From the NCBI GenBank assembly GCA_905236225.1, contig CAJOPM010000149.1:1-9175 (forward strand): a stretch of DNA of 9,175 nt, written 5' to 3'. Positions 1 through 5,736 of the stretch are shown here, in pieces. Within the stretch, counting starts at the first letter, position 1, and each line of letters starts with the position of its first letter. Under the pieces are notes generated by a model. That model was not told where the DNA came from. It did no database searches and saw nothing but the letters and a program-made list of their open reading frames with translations. The translations under genes and the position numbers were made by a program. The stretch comes from an uncultured Eubacterium sp. (lineage in GTDB: Bacteria > Bacillota > Clostridia > Lachnospirales > Lachnospiraceae).

Positions 1-34
1 CTTATCCGACTGAGATAAATACGACACTTTATTT

Positions 35-1291
35 CTATCTTCTTGCAAGCTCTTGCATTACATCCTGCCATGATATTTCTTTTTGAGCCATAAGAACCAT
101 AACATGGTAAAGAAAATCCGATATTTCATAAACCACTTCTTCGTTTTCGGGATTTTTTGCAGCTATTATAATTTCAGCTGCTTCTTCCCCTACTTTTTTA
201 AGGATCTTGTCAACTCCTTTATCAAACAGATAATTAGTATAAGACCCCTCTTTCGGATTTACTTTTCTATCAGATATTACATCATAGACTTCATCTAATA
301 CTTTCAGCGGATTACTTCTAATATCATCTCTTGCAACAAGCTTATTAAAGAAGCAATTCCTATTGCCGGTATGACATGCGGATCCAATTTGGTGAACTTT
401 AGCAAGTATTGTATCGTTATCACAATCTAATGTAAGAGATCTTACGTATTGAAAATGACCGCTTTCTTCGCCCTTTGTCCACAGCTTTTGTCTGGAACGA
501 CTATAATATGTCATCTTACCGATTTTGAGCGTCTTATTATACGCCTCTTCATTCATATACGCCAGCATTAAAACTTCATCAGTCATATAATCTTGTGCAA
601 TAACAGGAATTAGCCCATCTGAATTAAGTTTAAATTCGCTAAAAGGGATGTTACTTGTAAGAATATCCATGTCAATATCCTTTGATATAAGCTCATCTTT
701 TAACGCTCTAATATTTATTTTTGGATCATTTAATGACTCCGATGCCACTGCGCAAATCTCGCTGTTAGATAAAGCCTCTTCTATATTACAAGTATCATCA
801 ACTACTGCAATATATTCTCCGCCAAATAAATTATCGGAAACAATTTCTTCACAAATAAATCCTATGCAATAATCAGAAATCTTTAAATATTTACTAATAT
901 CTGCTTCGCTCTTAAAATATGCAAGCTGTTTCACCTTTCCGAAACGTTTGGCACTCTGCATAGCAATATCAATAGCATCCTCTTTGTCAGCTTCGATAAT
1001 TGCCATTTGGCATCCAGCATATAATATCTTTTTAACATCTTCAAATCTTTTAATGTTACCACCGGCAAATACCATCATCTGTGAATTTGTACAGATTTCT
1101 TTAAGTGCATGAAGATTTTTTTCATGCTCAGCATCACCTGTTGATAAATCAAAAATAATTAATTCATCAACTCCCATATCATTATATATATTAATGATTT
1201 CAGACGGACTATACTTATCTAAAGATTGCGGATTCCTTATAGCAAGTCCATCTTTAAGATAAAATTTTGCGACTAGTCTTTTCTTTTTCAT
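35..1291 (-). CDS. hisI: HisIE: phosphoribosyl-AMP cyclohydrolase / phosphoribosyl-ATP pyrophosphohydrolase with degenerate HisF-like N-terminal domain
   Basis: This 418-residue cytoplasmic protein should carry out steps 2 and 3 of histidine synthesis: PR-ATP to PR-AMP (HisE), then ring opening to ProFAR (HisI). HisI spans about 215-320, with LMLAYMNEEA (241-250), YYSRSRQKLW (262-271), metal-binding DCDND (289-293) and CHTGNRNC with C306 and C313. HisE spans about 329-418, with EGSYTNYLF (348-356), KVGEEAAE (366-373) and the D392 helix. A usual HisIE is about 200-220 residues. The extra N-terminus (about 1-210) reads like HisF: it aligns without gaps at LKDG (12-15) and resembles HisF again at VDELIIFD (41-48), AGGNI (76-80) and INIRALKDEL (192-201). 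The HisF catalytic Asp11 position is Tyr11, and the beta-5/beta-6 region is largely missing, so HisF activity is not expected. It is the last visible gene of the operon, 14 bases after hisB. AGGAG lies rather far upstream, 11 bases from the ATG. Functions of HisI and HisE are secure; the role of the N-domain is unknown. Confidence 0.93.
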   Translation of the reverse strand: MKKKRLVAKFYLKDGLAIRNPQSLDKYSPSEIINIYNDMGVDELIIFDLSTGDAEHEKNLHALKEICTNSQMMVFAGGNIKRFEDVKKILYAGCQMAIIEADKEDAIDIAMQSAKRFGKVKQLAYFKSEADISKYLKISDYCIGFICEEIVSDNLFGGEYIAVVDDTCNIEEALSNSEICAVASESLNDPKINIRALKDELISKDIDMDILTSNIPFSEFKLNSDGLIPVIAQDYMTDEVLMLAYMNEEAYNKTLKIGKMTYYSRSRQKLWTKGEESGHFQYVRSLTLDCDNDTILAKVHQIGSACHTGNRNCFFNKLVARDDIRSNPLKVLDEVYDVISDRKVNPKEGSYTNYLFDKGVDKILKKVGEEAAEIIIAAKNPENEEVVYEISDFLYHVMVLMAQKEISWQDVMQELARR

Positions 1292-1305
1292 TGATTAAAC
1301 TTCTC

Positions 1306-1893
1306 CTATAAGCGTCCTTTTGTTGATAGTACATCCCCAATTCTTTGATCGATTAGAGTTGCCTCATCAAGTGCTCTTGCAAATGCCTTAAAGACTGCTT
1401 CTATTTTATGATGATCATTTGCCCCGCTAATAATTCGAATATGCAAATTCATGGCTGCAGAATAGCTAATTGCATAGAAAAATTCCCTAACCATCTCAGT
1501 ATCAAAATCACCTGTTCTATCAGATGAAAATTCTCCGTCAAAGACAAAATAAGGTCTTCCGGAAAGATCAATTGCACACATTACCAAGGTCTCATCCATA
1601 GGTAAAATACAACTGCCAAATCTTTTGATTTGTTTTTTATCTCCTAATGCCTGCTTAATGGCTGTCCCAAGTACAATCCCTATATCCTCAATTGAGTGAT
1701 GACAGTCAACATCTAGATCGCCCTTACACTTTACATCAAGATCAAAAAAGCCGTGTCGGGCAAATCCATCAAGCATGTGATTCATAAAACCTATTCCCGT
1801 ATCTAAATCGGCATTTCCCAAACCATCAATATCTAATGAAACAGATATTTGTGTCTCTTTGGTTGTTCTGTTTACTGTGGCATTTCTCATCAT
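1306..1893 (-). CDS. hisB: Imidazoleglycerol-phosphate dehydratase (monofunctional HisB)
   Basis: HisB dehydrates imidazole glycerol phosphate to imidazole acetol phosphate, using di-manganese sites in a large symmetric oligomer in the cytoplasm. At 195 residues it is the stand-alone dehydratase, without the histidinol-phosphatase domain fused to it in enterobacteria. The two duplicated metal-binding halves are visible: FMNHMLDGFARHG (36-48) and DCHHSIEDIG (63-72) in the first, HIRIISG then NDHHKIEAVFKAFA (159-172) in the second. MDE (99-101) and the terminal STKGRL (190-195) are also typical. All expected His, Asp and Glu ligands appear present. Two consecutive ATG codons open the frame, preceded by GAGAGGA at suitable spacing; the first is taken as start. 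It follows hisD by 15 bases and precedes hisIE by 14, so it is surely cotranscribed. No histidinol-phosphate phosphatase gene is seen in the window. Confidence 0.96.
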   Translation of the reverse strand: MMRNATVNRTTKETQISVSLDIDGLGNADLDTGIGFMNHMLDGFARHGFFDLDVKCKGDLDVDCHHSIEDIGIVLGTAIKQALGDKKQIKRFGSCILPMDETLVMCAIDLSGRPYFVFDGEFSSDRTGDFDTEMVREFFYAISYSAAMNLHIRIISGANDHHKIEAVFKAFARALDEATLIDQRIGDVLSTKGRL

Positions 1894-1908
1894 ACTATCC
1901 TCTCAGTA

Positions 1909-3201
1909 TTAATTTTCAAATCTAACTTTAACGGAATTTGCATGAGCCGTCAACTGTTCACACTCAGCAAATTGAGCAACATCTTTGTACACATCATATA
2001 ATGCATCCTTGGAGTAAGATATTATACTCGATCTTTTAATAAAGTCGTCAACACCAAGAGCAGAGAAAAATTTAGCTGTACCATTTGTCGGCAATACATG
2101 ATTTGGTCCTGCGAAATAATCTCCTAGCGGTTCTGACGAATATTCACCTAAGAATATCGCTCCGGCATTCTTAATCTTAGTCATATCTTCAAACGGATTC
2201 TTTGTAACAATCTCCAAATGCTCCGGCGCAATTTCATTCACAATATCAATAGCCTGTTGTTTATCGCTTGCTATTAAAATATTTCCATAATTTTCCAAAG
2301 ATTTATTTATTATTTCTTTTCTTGAAAGTTTTTCGGTAAATTCATCAACCTCTACAGACACTTTTTGTGCAAACTCTTCGTCGCAAGTAACCAAAATAGA
2401 ACAAGCAAGCTCATCGTGTTCTGCTTGTGAAAGTAAATCAGCCGCTACAAATCTTGGATTTGCACTCTCATCTGCCAAAACAAGAACCTCTGAAGGACCG
2501 GCAATGGAATCTATGCTAACATGTCCAAATACGGCTTTTTTTGCCAGTGCCACAAATATATTGCCGGGTCCAACAATTTTATCGCACTTTGGTATTGTAC
2601 TAGTTCCAAAAGCCATAGCAGCTATAGCCTGTGCTCCTCCAACTTTATATATTTTATCCGCACCAGCCTCATTAGCTGCTACTAAAGTAGAAGGACTAAT
2701 AGTTTTATCTTTCCCCGGCGGCGTTACCATAATAATATTTTCAACTCCAGCCACCTTTGCCGGCACAACATTCATAAGAACCGAGGAAGGATATACCGCC
2801 TTACCGCCCGGAACATATACACCTACGGTTTCAAGCGCGGTTATTTTTTGACCTAAAATAATACCGTCTTTTGGGCAATCAAACCAGCTGTTTTTTAACT
2901 GTTTTTCATGATATGCCCGTATATTTACTATTGCTTTTTTTATTACTTCAAGAAGCTTTGTATCAATAAGCTCATATGCTTTTTCTATTTCGTCTTTTGT
3001 TACTAGCAGTTCATCTTTGGCAATTTGCACATTATCAAACTGTTTTGTATAAGACAGCATCGCATCATCGCCATTTTGTCTTACATTTTTAACAATTTCA
3101 TTAACGGTGTTTTGATACTCGTCATAATCATTTGTACTTCTTTTTAATAATGTTGTCAGTATATCTTTTGTGCTTGTTTGTGTTAATTTATTAATCCTCA
3201 T
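1909..3201 (-). CDS. hisD: Histidinol dehydrogenase
   Basis: HisD catalyses the last two steps of the pathway, oxidising L-histidinol through histidinal to L-histidine with two NAD+; it works as a cytoplasmic zinc-dependent dimer. The 430-residue length is the family norm. Visible signatures are YVPGGKAVYPSS (129-140), VGGAQAIAAMAFGT (187-200), KIVGPGN (208-214), IAGPSEVLVLAD (233-244), the zinc ligands Q259 and H262 in SQAEHDE, the catalytic pair E327/H328 in APEHLE, D361 in GDYFAGPNHVLPT, and the C-terminal H420 in TAHANSV. No key residue is missing. The start is an ATG preceded by GTGAGGAC at good spacing. The gene lies 16 bases after hisG and 15 before hisB, as part of the his operon. Confidence 0.97.
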   Translation of the reverse strand: MRINKLTQTSTKDILTTLLKRSTNDYDEYQNTVNEIVKNVRQNGDDAMLSYTKQFDNVQIAKDELLVTKDEIEKAYELIDTKLLEVIKKAIVNIRAYHEKQLKNSWFDCPKDGIILGQKITALETVGVYVPGGKAVYPSSVLMNVVPAKVAGVENIIMVTPPGKDKTISPSTLVAANEAGADKIYKVGGAQAIAAMAFGTSTIPKCDKIVGPGNIFVALAKKAVFGHVSIDSIAGPSEVLVLADESANPRFVAADLLSQAEHDELACSILVTCDEEFAQKVSVEVDEFTEKLSRKEIINKSLENYGNILIASDKQQAIDIVNEIAPEHLEIVTKNPFEDMTKIKNAGAIFLGEYSSEPLGDYFAGPNHVLPTNGTAKFFSALGVDDFIKRSSIISYSKDALYDVYKDVAQFAECEQLTAHANSVKVRFEN

Positions 3202-3217
3202 TTTAACGTCCTCACAA

Positions 3218-3877
3218 TTATAAAACTTTTTTTAGATCTTCTATAAGCTTAGTAATTCGTTTGTTCTCAAGTTTCATACTAACTTGATTCACTACCATTC
3301 TTGCCGATAATTTACATACTTCTTCGAGTACAACAAGCCCGTTTTCTCTAAGCGTAGAACCCGTTTCAACGATATCAACAATTACATCAGACAGACCAAC
3401 TATAGGCGCCAGCTCAATCGAGCCGTTTAGTTTGATAATCTCTACAGTTTGTTTTTTTACATTATAAAAATAATCCTTTGCAATATAAGGATATTTAGTC
3501 GCAACTCTAATTTGTTCATGATGCTTTAAAAGGTTTCCGGCTTCTTCTTTTCCGCACACACACATATTGCATTTGCCAAATCCGAGGTCTAATACCTCAT
3601 ATATGTTCCTTCTTTCCTGAAGGAGTGTGTCTTTACCGACAACACCAATATCGGCAGCACCATATTCCACATAAGTAGGAACATCAGGTCCTTTCGCAAG
3701 GAAAAATCTCATTTTAAGATCTTCATTTACAAAAATAAGTTTTCTTGTATCTTTATCTTCCATCTGTCGGCAAGTAATTCCGATTTTTTCGAACATTTTA
3801 AGAGTGTTCTTTGCCAATCTGCCTTTTCCAAGAGCAAATGTCAGATAGGATTCATTATTCATTGTCTTATTCCTCAT
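3218..3877 (-). CDS. hisG: ATP phosphoribosyltransferase catalytic subunit, short form (HisG-S)
   Basis: HisG condenses ATP with PRPP to give PR-ATP, the committed and usually feedback-inhibited step of histidine synthesis. At 219 residues it is the short form, which lacks the C-terminal histidine-binding domain and is only active in a complex with HisZ, encoded immediately upstream. Visible features are the N-terminal TFALGKGRLAKNT (13-25), AADIGVVGKD (74-83), the AT-rich middle lobe, and the PRPP-binding loop DIVETGSTLRENGL (168-181). The first ATG overlaps the hisZ stop as ATGA, suggesting translational coupling. A second ATG five codons downstream (codon at 3862-3860) has GAGGA about nine bases before it and would give a 214-residue protein closer to the family's usual N-terminus, so the exact start is uncertain. 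Confidence 0.95.
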   Translation of the reverse strand: MRNKTMNNESYLTFALGKGRLAKNTLKMFEKIGITCRQMEDKDTRKLIFVNEDLKMRFFLAKGPDVPTYVEYGAADIGVVGKDTLLQERRNIYEVLDLGFGKCNMCVCGKEEAGNLLKHHEQIRVATKYPYIAKDYFYNVKKQTVEIIKLNGSIELAPIVGLSDVIVDIVETGSTLRENGLVVLEEVCKLSARMVVNQVSMKLENKRITKLIEDLKKVL

Positions 3878-5061
3878 TTCAGCTCAATTATTTCATTAAA
3901 TTCATATTTTTGAGCATATTCTTTGTAATCATCATCAGTTATTGAAGGTTTGTATTTAAGGATTTCTACATTTTCATCCGATTTTCTTCTTTGTCGGGCC
4001 ATTTCAATTGCTCTTTTTTTATTATCTTCAGTAAATAAAATCAGCACCTTGTTCTTTCTTTTCGGGAATGATGCACCGTTTTTTATAAGTGCTTCAAGCA
4101 ATCTGTCAATGGTAATTGTAAATCCCATAGCGCAATTATTCTTACCGAATCTTTCGAGCAATTTATCATACCTTCCGCCTTTAACAACCGGCTGTCCACT
4201 GCCGTATGCATAAGCATTAAATATAACACCCGTATAATATTTGTGCATCTCCGGCATCCCCGGATCAAATGTTACATATTCTTCAACGCCATAATATTTC
4301 AAAACATTATAAACCTGTTTTAATCTACTTACCGCATCATATACATCTGGATATTCCTGAGCATAATCGCAAAGCTTATCTAAGCTCTTATCATCAGGAT
4401 AGTAATCTCCAAGCATAGTAAATAACTGTTTTAATTTGTTGTTTACATTAAGCGATGTAAATAGCTCTCCTATTTCAAGAAAGTTTCTGTTTAAAATAAG
4501 CTGCGTAATTTTTTGAGCCACATCTTCATCAAGTCCTGATTTTTTAACCATACCTTCATAAAAACCGGCATGGCCAATACTGAAGAGGAAATTATTAAGA
4601 CCGCACGCTTTTAAAGACTCTATACTCATTGTAATAAGTTCAGCATCTGCTTCAATGCTGTCATCACCTATAAGCTCAGCTCCTGCTTCAGTAGCTTCTT
4701 TTAAATGTCCTTGATAGCTTAGATTATTTATGAAAGTATTGCCCAAATAATATAATCTTACGGGCATCATTTCGTCATAATAATATTTTGAAACACATCT
4801 GGCAATTGCCGGAGTTATATCCGGTCTTAATGCCAGAGTATTTCCCTCTCTGTCAAAGAACCTGAAAAGCTCTTTCTCGTCAACCGATCCAATTGATGTA
4901 TCAAATATGTTTAAAAATTCAAACGTAGGGGTTTGAATAGGATGATAACCAAATCTTCTAAGTGTCTTTCGAATGCAATGCTCTATATATAATTTGTCCT
5001 CACATTCTTTGCCATAAAGATCTTTAACGCCTTCAGGCGTATGTATTAATAATGGTTTCAT
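3874..5061 (-). CDS. hisZ: ATP phosphoribosyltransferase regulatory subunit HisZ (histidyl-tRNA synthetase paralogue)
   Basis: HisZ is a catalytically inactive relative of the histidyl-tRNA synthetase core. It joins short HisG in a hetero-octamer, activating it and supplying histidine feedback control. The 395-residue protein shows the synthetase-like fold landmarks TPEGVKDLYG (8-17), LRPDITPAIARCVS (78-91), motif-2-like RLYYLGNTF (102-110), KYYTGVIFNAYAYG (274-287), GGRYDKLL (295-302) and MGFTITIDRL (312-321). Several residues needed in a true HisRS are gone: the motif-2 FRxE arginine position reads FINN, and the usual R of the RGLDYYTG-type motif is not present in FDPGMPEMHKYYTG. This and its place directly before hisG argue for HisZ over HisS. 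The ATG has GCGGAGG four bases upstream. It is the first gene of the operon and overlaps hisG by four bases. Confidence 0.95.
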   Translation of the reverse strand: MKPLLIHTPEGVKDLYGKECEDKLYIEHCIRKTLRRFGYHPIQTPTFEFLNIFDTSIGSVDEKELFRFFDREGNTLALRPDITPAIARCVSKYYYDEMMPVRLYYLGNTFINNLSYQGHLKEATEAGAELIGDDSIEADAELITMSIESLKACGLNNFLFSIGHAGFYEGMVKKSGLDEDVAQKITQLILNRNFLEIGELFTSLNVNNKLKQLFTMLGDYYPDDKSLDKLCDYAQEYPDVYDAVSRLKQVYNVLKYYGVEEYVTFDPGMPEMHKYYTGVIFNAYAYGSGQPVVKGGRYDKLLERFGKNNCAMGFTITIDRLLEALIKNGASFPKRKNKVLILFTEDNKKRAIEMARQRRKSDENVEILKYKPSITDDDYKEYAQKYEFNEIIELK

Positions 5062-5112
5062 ATTGCCTCCGCACTTTAGCGTATTAACTTGTTACAACGT
5101 CAAAACAAACTT

Positions 5113-5141
5113 ATTATACATAACTACTTATTCAAAGTCAA
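5113..5141 (-). promoter_or_regulatory. Promoter of the hisZGDB-IE operon
   Basis: On the minus strand, TTGACT (5136-5141) and TATAAT (5113-5118) are separated by exactly 17 bases, a near-perfect housekeeping promoter. The predicted start is near 5106, giving a leader of about 45 bases to the hisZ ATG. The -35 box overlaps the recU stop codon. The leader is too short for a T-box or a His-rich leader peptide, and none is seen, so control is more likely by a DNA-binding regulator or HisZ/HisG feedback. Inside the spacer is a small inverted repeat, ATAA-N4-TTAT (5120-5131), that could be an operator, though it is short enough to be chance. Confidence 0.8.
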
Positions 5142-5671
5142 TCGCGCGCTTCTAAATCTCTTGATAAAGCTTTTAGATAAGGAATGACAAAGCCTCGCTC
5201 TTGTTTTATATAATAAGAGCTATCTAGTTCTTCCTTACGAATACTTTTGCGGCCTCCATCTAACATTCTGTTCCAAAAAACCATAAGTTCTCTTAAACGC
5301 ATATAATAAAATTCGTTAGATGAAGAATAGTATATGAGCATAAAAGCAACGCCATCTTGTTCTTCAAAGCTTTGCATAAATTGTATCTGATGCTCATGAA
5401 TATTCTGAAGCGGGAAAGTATCTTTAGCGCACTCTTTTGCATCGAAGCATACAGCAACTCCCTGAACAACACCAATATAATCAACTGTGCTTCGCTGATC
5501 AAAATAAGCAAGTGTTATCTGATGATGTGACTTATCCATTTCTACAGGTGTTATTGGTGTTGGAATCTTCTGTATCAATGCCAGATTCTCGCTCAAATAA
5601 ATTTCATTTGTACGATTAATCATATCCTCAAATGTGGAACCTCTAAGTCCACGCGAATTCCATGTAGCCAT
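5138..5671 (-). CDS. recU: Holliday junction resolvase RecU
   Basis: RecU is the Firmicutes counterpart of RuvC: a dimeric PD-(D/E)xK nuclease that cuts four-way DNA junctions during recombinational repair and chromosome segregation. With the ATG at 5671 the protein has 177 residues. Recognisable segments are NSRGLRGSTFEDMINRTNE (5-23), IQKIPTPITPV (33-43), the active-site stretch STVDY (61-65, D64) followed by FDAKE (76-80, D77-x-K79), and FPLQNIHEHQIQFM (86-99). Where B. subtilis RecU has Glu-x-Lys this one has Asp-x-Lys, which is still compatible with the nuclease motif. The reading frame extends upstream to a TTG at 5722, but that extension is the terminator hairpin read as protein and has no ribosome site, so MATWNSRG is chosen. 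No Shine-Dalgarno sequence precedes the ATG. It stands alone between the ABC operon terminator and the his promoter, and no terminator follows it. Confidence 0.94.
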   Translation of the reverse strand: MATWNSRGLRGSTFEDMINRTNEIYLSENLALIQKIPTPITPVEMDKSHHQITLAYFDQRSTVDYIGVVQGVAVCFDAKECAKDTFPLQNIHEHQIQFMQSFEEQDGVAFMLIYYSSSNEFYYMRLRELMVFWNRMLDGGRKSIRKEELDSSYYIKQERGFVIPYLKALSRDLEARD

Positions 5672-5678
5672 AAAATGA

Positions 5679-5687
5679 ATTATAACA
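5679..5687 (-). promoter_or_regulatory. Extended -10 promoter for recU, probably giving a leaderless mRNA
   Basis: On the minus strand the nine bases TGTTATAAT form a complete TGn extended -10 element. Only seven bases (TCATTTT) separate it from the recU ATG, so the expected start site falls on or one base before the A of the start codon. No convincing -35 box exists at 16-18 bases, which is usual for extended -10 promoters, and no Shine-Dalgarno sequence is present. The motif match is clear; the leaderless reading is an inference. Confidence 0.6.
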
Positions 5688-5689
5688 TA

Positions 5690-5718
5690 TAAAGAGGGCA
5701 AAGCATAACGCTTTGCCC
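5690..5718 (-). terminator. Probable rho-independent terminator of the GntR-ABC operon
   Basis: A perfect 9-base-pair stem, GGGCAAAGC with GCTTTGCCC (5696-5704 and 5710-5718), encloses a 5-base loop. On the minus strand the stem is followed by TCTTTATAT, a moderate U-rich tail. It lies 18 bases past the permease stop codon and just before the recU promoter, where a transcript end is expected. On the plus strand the sequence after the stem is less U-rich, so action there is less likely. Confidence 0.8.
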
Positions 5719-5736
5719 CCAATTATCAATATTATT

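Noticed and set aside
1..34. Short inverted repeat TTATC...GATAA just after the hisIE stop, as a possible operon terminator.
   Set aside because: Only about 5 base pairs, GC-poor, and the window ends before any T-tract could be seen.
2504..2851. A 115-codon plus-strand open frame opposite hisD.
   Set aside because: It is the antisense shadow of a well-conserved gene, with no ribosome site or recognisable domain.
3874..5061. Calling this gene histidyl-tRNA synthetase (hisS).
   Set aside because: Motif-2 arginines are missing and it sits directly before a short hisG, which requires HisZ.
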